Shown here one piece after another: positions 1-6,895 of a stretch of DNA of 16,571 nt; positions within the stretch are counted from its first letter, which is position 1; each line of letters opens with the position of its first letter. The position numbers were made by a program, and so were the translations under genes. The DNA is from Acinetobacter sp. Lineage in GTDB: Bacteria; Pseudomonadota; Gammaproteobacteria; Pseudomonadales; Moraxellaceae. The DNA is taken from contig JASLJB010000347.1 in assembly GCA_030152605.1 (NCBI GenBank), positions 1-16,571 of the forward strand, written 5' to 3'. Below the pieces are notes generated by a model, which did not search any database, had not been told where the DNA came from, and saw only the letters and a program-made list of their open reading frames with translations.

Positions 1-128
1 TCATTCGGACGTGCAATCTTTAAGCAAACTGAGGCTTATTTATTGTTAGTTAGCTGTTTTTCAATCAAAATATTAAAATTAGGATGCAATTTAATTGTCG
101 GCATGTGGTCATGAGATGTTATTTTTGC

Positions 129-578
129 TCATTCCGCAAAACTAGGTCGCGTATTCTGGGCAGTCAACGCTTGCTGACAATGCTCACAGCGCATACGTGG
201 TTGTGCGGTCTGATGTAGGCAGTCTTGATGCACATAACTCAGGATCGGAAATTGCTGCGATTCATTCAGCCAGCGATTGCCCCAAGCGGTTAGCGCTAAA
301 ATCACCGGATATAAATCAAGTCCGCGTTGGGTCAGCTGGTATTCATAGCGTTTGGGACTCTCTTGATAGAGGACTTTTTCAAAGATCTGCTGCTCAACCA
401 AGCGTTTTAATCGATCGGTGAGTAAATGCCGAGTCATTCCCAATTGTTTTTGAAAATCATCAAAACGTCGTGTGCGCATAAAGGCATTGCGGATAATCAG
501 TAAAGTCCAACGATCACCAAAGATCGATAGACTACGCGCAATCGGGCAGTCCATTTCTCCAAGTTCATTCCATTTCAT
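129..578 (-). CDS. HxlR-family winged-helix transcriptional regulator
   Basis: A 149-residue HxlR-family DNA-binding protein. The family domain runs from about residue 10 to 105: the conserved N-terminal Cys11 in the CPIAR segment, a G-D-R-W-T-L-L-I-I-R motif at 21-30, a recognition helix region around M48-L60 and the wing with K76-R77-Y78-Y80. Some family members sense electrophiles or oxidants through the N-terminal cysteine, so Cys11 may be a sensor (inference). The C-terminal tail (about 117-134) carries H117, C120, C131 and C134 (C-x10-C-x2-C), which resembles a small zinc ribbon. An ATG at 578 is preceded by a GGGGA-type ribosome-binding site. The gene is transcribed away from the thioesterase gene at 835, and 256 bp lie between them, so it is a candidate regulator of that gene. 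Family assignment is firm; ligand and targets are unknown. Confidence 0.9.
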   Translation of the reverse strand: MKWNELGEMDCPIARSLSIFGDRWTLLIIRNAFMRTRRFDDFQKQLGMTRHLLTDRLKRLVEQQIFEKVLYQESPKRYEYQLTQRGLDLYPVILALTAWGNRWLNESQQFPILSYVHQDCLHQTAQPRMRCEHCQQALTAQNTRPSFAE

Positions 579-668
579 TTCTGATTCCCCAAGGCTTCAA
601 AGCGGTATTTCTGTTGTTTTGATCATTGCCGACGCAGGGTTTTCTATACTGTAAAACATGCGTTGATC

Positions 669-697
669 TTGACAGCGAAGTATAGCATGGCTATGTT
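669..697 (+). promoter_or_regulatory. sigma70 promoter for the thioesterase gene
   Basis: TTGACA (669-674), a 17-nt spacer and TATGTT (692-697) form a near-consensus sigma70 promoter reading toward the gene at 835. The predicted start near 704 leaves a leader of about 130 nt. Confidence 0.6.
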
Positions 698-724
698 AAA
701 GCCTATAAGTTCCTTTTTGGAACT
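682..724. promoter_or_regulatory. candidate operator palindromes at the thioesterase promoter
   Basis: Two perfect palindromes overlap the promoter. ATAGC-ATG-GCTAT (682-694) covers the end of the spacer and the -10 box. AGTTCC-TTTTT-GGAACT (708-724) lies just after the predicted transcription start. Either is well placed to act as an operator for the divergently encoded HxlR protein. The sites are visible in the sequence; the regulatory link is inference. Confidence 0.35.
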
Positions 725-771
725 CATGTGGGTTTAAGTGCAAGTTAAGCGCGCATGCCGAGCATCAACTC

Positions 772-789
772 GCTCAGCTCGGGCTGAGC
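772..789 (+). other. leader hairpin upstream of the thioesterase gene
   Basis: GCTCAGC (772-778) and GCTGAGC (783-789) form a perfect 7-bp stem with a 4-nt loop in the long 5' leader. There is no T-tract after it, so it is not an obvious terminator. Confidence 0.35.
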
Positions 790-834
790 CATGACATCAC
801 TGCAGCAACATCATTCGATGAGGAGTCGCATTCC

Positions 835-1269
835 ATGGATCTAAAAACAATGACGGGTTTAGAGCTTATGCAAGCCTTTGCCCAAGGCCAAGTGCCGACA
901 CCCGCGATGGCCAAAACCATCCCGATGCAACCGCTCGAAGTTGAGTTTGGACGTATCTTATTTGAAGCGACTGCTGACGATCGTCATAGCAATCCTCTCG
1001 GTGGCGTACATGGTGGTTTTGCGGCCACGGTGCTGGATTCGGTGATGGCCTGTGCCACCCACAGTGTCTTGGCGGCAGGAGAAGGCTATGGCACGACGGA
1101 TCTCAATATTAAACTGTGTCGACCGATTCCGTTTAATACCCGTTTACTTGCAGAAGGAAAAGTTATCAATGCTGGGCGCAATTTGGTGATCTCAGAAGCT
1201 GATCTGCGCGATGAGGCCGGTAAGCTCTACGCACATGCCACGGCGACCAATATGATTATTCGAAAATAA
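835..1269 (+). CDS. PaaI-family hotdog-fold acyl-CoA thioesterase
   Basis: A 144-residue single-domain hotdog thioesterase that probably hydrolyses an acyl- or aryl-CoA ester to the free acid and CoA in the cytoplasm. The signature is the N-P-L-G-G-V-H-G-G segment at about 53-61 (HGG at 59-61), followed by the hotdog helix with D68, a catalytic-type acidic residue in PaaI-like enzymes. The conserved strand of this family, with L-C-R-P-I-P, follows at mid-protein. Length is typical. The ATG at 835 follows an AGGAG ribosome-binding site about 10 nt upstream. The gene stands alone, divergent from the HxlR regulator and convergent with the pirin gene. The substrate cannot be read from the sequence; there are no phenylacetate catabolism genes next to it, so the paaI symbol is not applied. 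Confidence 0.88.
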   Translation: MDLKTMTGLELMQAFAQGQVPTPAMAKTIPMQPLEVEFGRILFEATADDRHSNPLGGVHGGFAATVLDSVMACATHSVLAAGEGYGTTDLNIKLCRPIPFNTRLLAEGKVINAGRNLVISEADLRDEAGKLYAHATATNMIIRK

Positions 1270-1273
1270 ACAT

Positions 1274-1303
1274 CCCGATAGCACTAAAAATAGCGCGATC
1301 GGG
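1274..1303. terminator. weak hairpin between convergent genes
   Basis: CCCGAT (1274-1279) and ATCGGG (1298-1303) can pair between the convergent thioesterase and pirin genes. The loop is long (18 nt) and no T-tract follows, so a terminator role is only possible. Confidence 0.25.
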
Positions 1304-1333
1304 GAGTGAAACTGGATACTTCAGGGGAGTTGG

Positions 1334-2029
1334 TTAAATCGAAGCGGGTAAATCAAACCAAATCATCTGACTGTCCTCAAGGGCTTTAACGGTCGCGACT
1401 TGATCAAAGCCAATCGCGTCACCTGCTTCTAAAACATGCTCAGCGATTTGCAACTTGCCGCTGATCAGGTGGATATAGTTGAGCTGCTGCGTGGCTGTGA
1501 CCTCGAGCTGCTGGCCTTGGGCTAAATATGCAGTTTTCACCTCAAGCTGTTGTCGAAGATGCATCGCGGCATCGGCTGTTGGTCCTGCGATCAAGTGCCA
1601 TTGATTGGGTTGGGTTTTGGGATCACATTGGATCTGTTGATAGTTGGGAGCAGCATTTCGGATATTGGGGATCATCCAAATCTGTAGCAAATGTACCGGC
1701 TCATCGCCTTGGTTGATCTCGCTGTGCTCAACACCGGTACCCGCGCTCATCAATTGCCATTCACCGGCATGAATATCGCCCTGATTCCCCATACTGTCTT
1801 GATGGGAAATCGTCCCAGATAAGACACAGGTCAGGATTTCCATATTGTCATGTGGATGGGTGCCAAAGCCGCGATGCGCTGCGATACGATCATCATTGAT
1901 CACGCGTAAGGCACTGATCCCCATATAGTTGGGATCGTACCAACTGCCAAAGGAAAAACTATGTCGGCTTTCTAGCCAGTCGTGTTGAACATGACCACGG
2001 TTCGCTGCACGATGTAAAAATACCTTCAT
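1334..2029 (-). CDS. pirin family protein (YhhW-like bicupin)
   Basis: A 231-residue pirin, the same length as E. coli YhhW, a bicupin with quercetin 2,3-dioxygenase activity in vitro. The N-terminal cupin carries the metal site expected from the family: H58 and H60 in T-H-P-H-D-N-M-E, then H102 and E104 in G-V-E-H-S-E. The C-terminal half is a second cupin with no obvious metal ligands, as usual. An in-frame extension reaches an ATG at 2098, but its 23 extra residues are unlike the family, and the ATG at 2029 opens the canonical M-K-V-F-L-H-R-A start with a weak AAGAG site upstream. The gene is convergent with the thioesterase and is followed upstream by the smvA-like gene in the same orientation, 188 bp away. 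The physiological substrate is unknown; stress-related functions have been proposed for pirins. Confidence 0.9.
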   Translation of the reverse strand: MKVFLHRAANRGHVQHDWLESRHSFSFGSWYDPNYMGISALRVINDDRIAAHRGFGTHPHDNMEILTCVLSGTISHQDSMGNQGDIHAGEWQLMSAGTGVEHSEINQGDEPVHLLQIWMIPNIRNAAPNYQQIQCDPKTQPNQWHLIAGPTADAAMHLRQQLEVKTAYLAQGQQLEVTATQQLNYIHLISGKLQIAEHVLEAGDAIGFDQVATVKALEDSQMIWFDLPASI

Positions 2030-2217
2030 GGTTGCGCTCTTATTTTGTTGAATTGTCGCCAGTTTAAGACTTTGAAAATGTGAAACAAAGCACATCAATG
2101 CAATAGATTGTCCTAAAATAAGAACGATATTACTGGCTGATATGTTATCCAGCTTGCGTGTATTGAAGCGTATTTACAGGCAATGTGCTGTGCGAGTCTG
2201 AGCATGATGCGCTGGAT

Positions 2218-3705
2218 TTAGGCATTTAGTGTTGGCTTTTGCGGCATACGTCGCCAAATAAACAGCGTCAAGATCAGGAACAAGCTCGCTGCGCTATACA
2301 GCACGGCACTGTGTGAAACGCTAAAGGCACGAAAAGCAGCCTGGCTGATGCTTTCAGCGAGGGCTGGATCAAATTGGCTGACGGCTTGCAGCGTTTCTCC
2401 AATGGAATGCCCCAATACTTCACGTTGCGGCTGACTCAGTTCAGCAGGGTAGTGCATGTTCTGCAGATAGAAAAAGGACAACATCAATCCAAAAATCGCC
2501 ACACCGATCCCAGCACCGAGTTCATAGGCCATGCCTTCAATCGCACCGGCTGCCGTGGCTTTTTCGGCATTGACTGCTGACATGATCGCAGCAGTTGAAG
2601 ACATCAGTACGATTTCAACGCTGATGCCAAGTAGGATCATACATGCCCAAGCCTGATAGTGATCAAGCGCAAAATTGAGTTGTGCCAATGCGGCAAAACT
2701 CAGTGCACAAAACAGCAGTCCACTGCTGGCGACACTGCGAATACCGAAGCGATTGACCAAGACACTGGCCAATGGTCCGCCCAAACTAATTGCAATGATA
2801 AAGGGCAGGATATACAAACCGGCTTCTAAGGGACTATAGCCGAGCACAAACTGTAGCTCTTGTGACAGGAGCAATTCAAAACCCACCAAAGCCAACATGG
2901 CCACCACGATCATCAACATACTGCTGGCGATGATCGGTTTTTGGAACAGGCTAAAGTCGATCATGGCATTCTTTGCGGCACGCTGCTGACAAACAAAGCC
3001 ATACAGTAAAATTGCGCCGATAAATAGGCTGATGAGACTCAGTATGCTGAACTGATAAAGCAGGGTTTTCAGCGCATAGATGATCATTAAGATCGCACTG
3101 ACCAAGATCAAGGCCTGCATGAGATTGAGGTTTTGTTTGGCTTGGATCGGCTGTCGAGGAATCACCACTAAGGTCATCAACAGCACCACGGCAATGATCG
3201 GCACATTGATCAAAAATACCATGCCCCAATGAAAATGCTCCAACACAAAGCCACCGACCAATGGTCCGATCGCTGCACCACCACCGCCGACTGTTCCCCA
3301 GATCCCGAGTGCAAAGTTACGTTGTTTTTCATTTTCAAAGCTCAGCCTCAGACCGGATAGGGTCGCCGGAATAATCATGGCTGCACCACAGGCCAGTAAT
3401 ACCCGCGAGCCAATCAATTGCAGCGCCGTGCTTGAGAAGGCAGCGCAGAGCGAAGCGATTGCAAAGATGACACCACCGATCAACATCATGCGTTTAAATC
3501 CAATTCGATCACCGAGTGCGCCCATCGGGAGTAACAGTCCCACCATGACCAAGGGATAGATATCGATAATCCACAGCAGTTCGGCATTGCTCAAGGCCAA
3601 GGCTTCATTCAAAGTGGGAATCGCCACATGCAGAATGGTGGCATCGATCGAGACGGGCAGATAAATCAAAATGATGATGAGTAAAATCATCCATTTGCGT
3701 GACAT
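2218..3705 (-). CDS. smvA: SmvA-like 14-TM MFS multidrug efflux pump
   Basis: A 495-residue DHA2-family (14 transmembrane segment) proton-driven drug exporter in the inner membrane. Sequence features match the SmvA/QacA group: the TM1 motif with D21 in I-D-A-T-I-L-H-V-A, motif A G-A-L-G-D-R-I-G-F-K-R at 62-72, and antiporter motif C around 140-153 (GGGGAAIGPLVGG). The N-terminal 170 residues are strikingly like enterobacterial SmvA, which exports methyl viologen, acriflavine and cationic biocides such as chlorhexidine. The length fits SmvA. The ATG at 3705 has an AGGTG ribosome-binding site. It is divergent from a TetR repressor gene, the same arrangement as smvA-smvR in Klebsiella, and shares with it an intergenic region that holds two operator-like palindromes. 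Function by family is well supported; the exact drug range is inference. Confidence 0.9.
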   Translation of the reverse strand: MSRKWMILLIIILIYLPVSIDATILHVAIPTLNEALALSNAELLWIIDIYPLVMVGLLLPMGALGDRIGFKRMMLIGGVIFAIASLCAAFSSTALQLIGSRVLLACGAAMIIPATLSGLRLSFENEKQRNFALGIWGTVGGGGAAIGPLVGGFVLEHFHWGMVFLINVPIIAVVLLMTLVVIPRQPIQAKQNLNLMQALILVSAILMIIYALKTLLYQFSILSLISLFIGAILLYGFVCQQRAAKNAMIDFSLFQKPIIASSMLMIVVAMLALVGFELLLSQELQFVLGYSPLEAGLYILPFIIAISLGGPLASVLVNRFGIRSVASSGLLFCALSFAALAQLNFALDHYQAWACMILLGISVEIVLMSSTAAIMSAVNAEKATAAGAIEGMAYELGAGIGVAIFGLMLSFFYLQNMHYPAELSQPQREVLGHSIGETLQAVSQFDPALAESISQAAFRAFSVSHSAVLYSAASLFLILTLFIWRRMPQKPTLNA

Positions 3706-3779
3706 GGGGCACCTGTGTTCGTGTAGGTTAGAAGTATGATCAGTTTCAGTTTAGAGTCGATAGATGGATCGAAGATGAA

Positions 3780-3808
3780 ATAAAATTCAAACTTGGACGT
3801 ATGTTCAA
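3780..3808 (-). promoter_or_regulatory. candidate smvA promoter (minus strand)
   Basis: On the minus strand, TTGAAC (3803-3808), a 17-nt spacer and TTTTAT (3780-3785) form a plausible sigma70 promoter directed at the efflux gene. Its -35 box lies inside the first palindrome, so repressor binding there would block it. Confidence 0.4.
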
Positions 3809-3810
3809 GT
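3791..3810. promoter_or_regulatory. TetR-type operator 1
   Basis: Imperfect palindrome ACTTGGAC-GTAT-GTTCAAGT with one mismatched pair. It overlaps the -35 box of the predicted smvA promoter. Its half-site (CTTGGAC) recurs in operator 2, 35 bp away centre to centre. Assignment to the adjacent TetR repressor is inference from position and symmetry. Confidence 0.6.
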
Positions 3811-3826
3811 CTGCAGTCTAAACTAA

Positions 3827-3844
3827 TTTGGACTCATGTCCAAG
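3827..3844. promoter_or_regulatory. TetR-type operator 2
   Basis: Imperfect palindrome TTTGGAC-TCAT-GTCCAAG, 16 of 18 positions paired except the outermost pair. It covers the -35 box and spacer of the predicted repressor promoter, which would allow autoregulation. Confidence 0.6.
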
Positions 3845-3856
3845 ATGGTTTAAAAT
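3828..3856 (+). promoter_or_regulatory. sigma70 promoter for the TetR repressor gene
   Basis: TTGGAC (3828-3833), a 17-nt spacer and TAAAAT (3851-3856) form a strong match. The predicted start near 3863 lies upstream of the GTG chosen for the repressor and leaves a leader of about 33 nt with a ribosome-binding site. This argues against translation from the in-frame TTG at 3869. Confidence 0.55.
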
Positions 3857-3895
3857 GCAGTCAAGATTTTGTGCGCTATCAAGAGGGGCAACAGG

Positions 3896-4489
3896 GTGGG
3901 GTATTTACAGCGAGAACAGCGCCGGGATTTGATATTGGCTGCTGCGATGCAGTTGGCCTTGGATCAAGGCTTATCGGGTTTGACGGCACGGCGTGTGGCA
4001 CAAGCGGCTGAGGTTTCGACTGGGCAAGTGCATCATCATTTTCAGTCGACCTCACATCTTAAGGCCGCGGCTTTTTTACAGTTGATGCAACAACTGAGTG
4101 AACTTGAGGCGCGAGTTGAGACAGCGTCATTTTATGAAAAATTGGTTTTGGAACTGGGTGCCGAAGATATTCAACACAGTCAGCCTTATCTACGATTGTG
4201 GAATGAAGCCGAAATATTGATGCAACAAGATCCGGTGTTAAAACAGGCCTATAAAGAGAATATGCAGATCTGGTATCAAGCGGTCTTGCAATTGATTGAA
4301 GCGGGAATCGCAGCGCAAGAGTTTCAACTGTCGGCAGATCGGCAGCCTAGCGATGTCGCATGGCGCTTGATCGCCTTTGTCTGTGGGCTAGAGGGCATGT
4401 ATCAATTGGAACTGGTACAGCTTAGTGCCGCGGACTTTAAACGTCATACACAGATGATGATTCAAGCTGAGTTGCTGATTCAGTCATAA
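3896..4489 (+). CDS. smvR: TetR/AcrR-family repressor, probable SmvR-like regulator of the efflux gene
   Basis: A 197-residue TetR-family protein. The N-terminal DNA-binding domain covers about residues 8-55, with the helix-turn-helix at about 30-49 (T30-A-R-R-V-A, then S41-T-G-Q-V-H-H-H-F49). The C-terminal all-helical part is the ligand and dimerisation domain. GTG at 3896 is chosen: an AGAGGGG ribosome-binding site ends 7 nt upstream, whereas the in-frame TTG at 3869 starts about 6 nt after the predicted transcription start and has no such site. The gene is divergent from the SmvA-like pump and very probably represses it through the paired palindromes; Klebsiella SmvR does this for smvA. 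A dinB-like gene follows 37 nt downstream on the same strand. The symbol rests on context more than on recognised sequence identity. Confidence 0.8.
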   Translation: MGYLQREQRRDLILAAAMQLALDQGLSGLTARRVAQAAEVSTGQVHHHFQSTSHLKAAAFLQLMQQLSELEARVETASFYEKLVLELGAEDIQHSQPYLRLWNEAEILMQQDPVLKQAYKENMQIWYQAVLQLIEAGIAAQEFQLSADRQPSDVAWRLIAFVCGLEGMYQLELVQLSAADFKRHTQMMIQAELLIQS

Positions 4490-4526
4490 CGACATCGCCG
4501 TTTGAGGGTAGTTCAAGGGATAAATT

Positions 4527-5036
4527 ATGCAAAAAGATCAACTTGTCTTAATGGCACAATATAATGTTTGGGCCACAGCCAAACTGATGCAACGGTTGAG
4601 AGAAATACCCGAAGCCAAGATCCACGCTGACTGTGGCCTATTTTTTAAAAGCATCTTTGCCACCCTCAATCATCTGTTGGTCGGTGAGCATTTACTGTGG
4701 TATCCACGCTTTGCTCAAGGTGTTTCACCCGCTTTACAACTCGATCAAATCGTTGAAACTGATCTTGAACAGCTCTATCAAGCCTTGGAGTACAAGTCAC
4801 AGCGCTGGATAGATTTGATTCAACAGTTGGACCTTGTGCGATTAGAAGGTAGTTTGGATTATCACAGCAGTCGCGGTCAGGCACTCAGTTTGCCTTATGC
4901 AGCGACTTTGATGCATGTGTTTAATCATGCTACCCATCATCGCGGACAGATTACGGCAGCGCTGAGTATGCAGGGAGAAGACTGTCCGGCTTTGGATTTG
5001 GTGTATATGTTGCTCGAACAGTCTACTGATTCATAA
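4527..5036 (+). CDS. DinB-fold metal-binding protein
   Basis: A 169-residue DinB/YfiT-superfamily four-helix bundle. The expected metal triad is present: H49 in the N-H-L-L segment, and H134 plus H138 in H130-V-F-N-H-A-T-H-H-R-G-Q. In this superfamily such sites support thiol-transferase or related chemistry, often with bacillithiol, mycothiol or glutathione, but many members have no known activity. This is not DNA polymerase IV, which in E. coli is also called DinB. The ATG at 4527 has an AAGGGA ribosome-binding site. It follows the TetR repressor gene by 37 nt, so both may be on one transcript and share its regulation. Its last 6 bp overlap the convergent nitronate monooxygenase gene, so transcription of each reads into the other's 3' end. 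Confidence 0.85.
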   Translation: MQKDQLVLMAQYNVWATAKLMQRLREIPEAKIHADCGLFFKSIFATLNHLLVGEHLLWYPRFAQGVSPALQLDQIVETDLEQLYQALEYKSQRWIDLIQQLDLVRLEGSLDYHSSRGQALSLPYAATLMHVFNHATHHRGQITAALSMQGEDCPALDLVYMLLEQSTDS

Positions 5037-6095
5037 AGATTTGTGCTTGATCTCGGAGAGATTCATTTCTAATACCAGTTGATTGATCAGGTCTGCTGCT
5101 TCCATTTGTCGAATTTGCGCCACATGGCTACCGGCCCAGAATGCGCCATAGCCTTGATCGCCGTGTTTTGCGGCCGCCTGATGCAGCTGTTTGGCCAGAT
5201 CATAGGCATAGGGGTAGGCTGCGACTGCGGCACGATCTGGGGTGTCGATCTCGGTTTGCCAATGCTGAATCAGTCCACGTGCAGGACGCCCTGAGATACT
5301 GGCTGTAATTTGGGTCAGCGGGTGGTCAAACAGTGCCTGACGGTAAGCTGCATTGGCATTGGAGCTTTTGCAGGGCACGAATGCGGTACCCATTTGCACC
5401 GCTGCCGCACCGAGTTTGATCATGTCACGCGCTTGATGACCATTCATCACCCCACCACTGGCCACGATCGGTCGCTTGGTGTGCATGCAGAGTAATTGCA
5501 GCAAATCCGCGGTACTCATTGCCGCATCAAAACTGGGATTGAAAATCCCCCGATGACCACCGGCTTCAATGCCTTGTGCAATGATGATATCGATGCCAGC
5601 TTGTTCGATTAGGCGTGCCTCAGCCAGATTGGTCGCCGTGACCATGGTCAGGATACCGGCTGCTTTAAGCGCTTGGATTTGGTGCGGATGCGGTATACCA
5701 AAATGAAAGCTTACCGCCTGAGGGCGAGTCTCTAAGACCAGCTCAAGATAGCGGTCATCATCTAAAAAACTCGGGTAAATGCATTGCAGCTTGCTCGGTG
5801 CTGTCGCAGCAAACTGTTCAAAGCGTGGTTTGAGCGCATCGATCCACACTTGATTGGCCTGAGGGTCTTCTGCAACCGATTGATGGCAGAAGAAATTGAC
5901 TTGAAATGGGCGTTCAGTCAATTGTTGGGTTTTTAGAATTTGTTCACGCGCTTGCGTCACGCTAGAAGCCCCCAAGCCCAAAGATCCCAATGCGCCTTGA
6001 TTGGAGACTTCAGCAGCTAATGCAGGGGTAGACACACCGGCCATCGGGGCGAGAAAAATAGGATGTCTGATATTTAATTGTTCTAATAAAGTCAT
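5031..6095 (-). CDS. nitronate monooxygenase (2-nitropropane dioxygenase family)
   Basis: A 354-residue FMN-dependent TIM-barrel enzyme that oxidises alkyl nitronates, for example propionate 3-nitronate, in the cytoplasm. Seen: the N-terminal L-A-P-M-A-G-V motif (15-21), the class I signature G-I-E-A-G-G-H-R-G at 175-183 with the catalytic-type H181, the FMN phosphate-binding A-S-G-G-V-M-N-G at 212-219, and the L-G-A-A-A-V-Q-M-G-T-A-F segment at 228-239. The reading frame extends upstream to an ATG at 6164, but those 23 hydrophobic residues are not part of the family. The ATG at 6095 gives the typical M-T-L-L-E-Q-L start and has GGGAA about 9 nt upstream. Convergent overlap of 6 bp with the DinB-fold gene. 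Upstream lies the repeat-rich gene-free region. Confidence 0.9.
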   Translation of the reverse strand: MTLLEQLNIRHPIFLAPMAGVSTPALAAEVSNQGALGSLGLGASSVTQAREQILKTQQLTERPFQVNFFCHQSVAEDPQANQVWIDALKPRFEQFAATAPSKLQCIYPSFLDDDRYLELVLETRPQAVSFHFGIPHPHQIQALKAAGILTMVTATNLAEARLIEQAGIDIIIAQGIEAGGHRGIFNPSFDAAMSTADLLQLLCMHTKRPIVASGGVMNGHQARDMIKLGAAAVQMGTAFVPCKSSNANAAYRQALFDHPLTQITASISGRPARGLIQHWQTEIDTPDRAAVAAYPYAYDLAKQLHQAAAKHGDQGYGAFWAGSHVAQIRQMEAADLINQLVLEMNLSEIKHKSL

Positions 6096-6176
6096 GGTGA
6101 TCAATTCCCGAAGTAATAGCGTTAAGCTAGCCCAAATCGACACAGCGAAGCAAAGCATATTCATTATTTAGTTTTG

Positions 6177-6380
6177 AAATAGCCTAAGCAATTAAACCCT
6201 CAGCTCAATAAATTCAATTGTCGCGATTGGATTTAGGCGGCTGGGAGCCGCCAGGTTTTCGCTGTGGTATATGGACGTACCATCAGCGGAAAGAAGGTTT
6301 TTGTCTCTTTTTTAAAAAAGAGAAGAAAGAAAATGCTCAGCTTGAACGATGACCGGAAAGACTTGCCGTGTCTAGATTTA
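6177..6380. repeat. structured intergenic repeat, copy A
   Basis: Opens with AAATAGCCTAAGCA (6177-6190), shared exactly with copy B. After a diverged stretch comes an 85-bp core (6236-6320) matching copy B at 80 positions. Hairpin 1: GGCGGCT-GGG-AGCCGCC (6236-6252). Hairpin 2: TTTTCGCTG-TGGTA (6256-6269) pairing with TACCA-t-CAGCGGAAA (6278-6292) around an 8-nt loop. A perfect 20-bp palindrome TCTCTTTTTT-AAAAAAGAGA follows (6304-6323). The copy ends with a CTTGCCGTGTC box (6362-6372), also found in copy B. Strand is not known. Confidence 0.75.
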
Positions 6381-6422
6381 ACTTCTAATTCAATACGTTT
6401 GAATAACTTCTTGGCAAGTCTT
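6358..6422. repeat. 10-bp perfect inverted repeat
   Basis: AAGACTTGCC (6358-6367) and GGCAAGTCTT (6413-6422) are perfect inverted copies separated by 45 bp. They lie inside a larger imperfect inverted arrangement: GGTTTTTGTCTC with its A/T palindrome on the left, and its rough reverse complement, a palindrome followed by CAAAACC, at 6457-6484 on the right. Confidence 0.6.
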
Positions 6423-6456
6423 ATCGATCTATGTCCGCTGTGAGGAGCTTATTCTT

Positions 6457-6476
6457 CTTACTTTTTAAAAAGTAAG
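6457..6476. repeat. 20-bp A/T-centred palindrome
   Basis: CTTACTTTTT-AAAAAGTAAG is a perfect palindrome. With the following GCAAAACC it resembles the reverse complement of the palindrome block of copy A at 6297-6323, suggesting an inverted partial copy of the same repeat family. Confidence 0.55.
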
Positions 6477-6486
6477 CAAAACCTTT

Positions 6487-6580
6487 CCAAGCACAGAACT
6501 CGCGCACTTGCATCACCTATCCTGTGGCTCGCAGAAACATTATCTATTCAATGACATCCTGCTCAAACAACTGTGCTTGG
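6487..6580. repeat. 10-bp perfect inverted repeat flanking 74 bp
   Basis: CCAAGCACAG (6487-6496) and CTGTGCTTGG (6571-6580) are perfect inverted copies. They start directly after the inverted palindrome block, so the region reads as abutting palindromic units. No coding content was seen between them. Confidence 0.55.
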
Positions 6581-6688
6581 GCCCCACGAAATTAACATCG
6601 TGAGCATTCATCTGCTTTAAAAAGCACCAGCGCAAGTAAGAACACAAGCAAGCAAGATTAGAAATAAAAAACACAAGCTCATGATTTT

Positions 6689-6895
6689 AAATAGCCTAAG
6701 CATCAAAACCTCATTTCAATCCATTTAATATTCGGTCTATGTTCTTGGCGGTTGGGAACCGCCAGATTTGCGCTGTGGTATATGGACGTACCATCAGCGC
6801 AAAGAAGGTTTTTGTCTCTTTTTTAAAAAAGTACCAGAACAATCTCACATCACTGTTGATGTGGGGTGGTAGGTCTTGCCGTGTCGGGATTTGAT
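6689..6895. repeat. structured intergenic repeat, copy B
   Basis: Collinear with copy A at an offset of 511-513 bp. It has AAATAGCCTAAGCA (6689-6702), hairpin 1 GGCGGTT-GGG-AACCGCC (6747-6763), hairpin 2 TTTGCGCTG-TGGTA pairing with TACCA-t-CAGCGCAAA (6767-6803), then GGTTTTTGTCTC and T6A6 up to 6831. The palindrome's right arm is replaced by a different sequence with its own hairpin CACATCA-CTGT-TGATGTG, and the CTTGCCGTGTC box follows at 6875-6885. Differences from copy A in the core are mostly paired changes that keep both stems. Confidence 0.75.

Noticed and set aside
1..128. End of a gene entering from the left edge
   Set aside because: The minus-strand frame ending at the edge TCA meets a stop within about 40 bp, and no coding pattern was seen.
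2030..2098. Upstream ATG for the pirin gene
   Set aside because: The 23 added residues are not found in pirins, and the shorter form matches YhhW in length and N-terminus.
6096..6164. 23-residue hydrophobic extension of nitronate monooxygenase, possibly a signal peptide
   Set aside because: The enzyme family is cytoplasmic and starts at the M-T-L-L segment; the ATG at 6095 has its own ribosome-binding site and the extension has none.
6304..6476. A/T-centred palindromes as intrinsic terminators
   Set aside because: Their stems are mostly A-T with no GC-rich upper stem, and they belong to the repeat units, so terminator function is not supported.
6177..6895. CRISPR array
   Set aside because: Only two copies about 511 bp apart, with long partly related intervening sequence and no cas genes.
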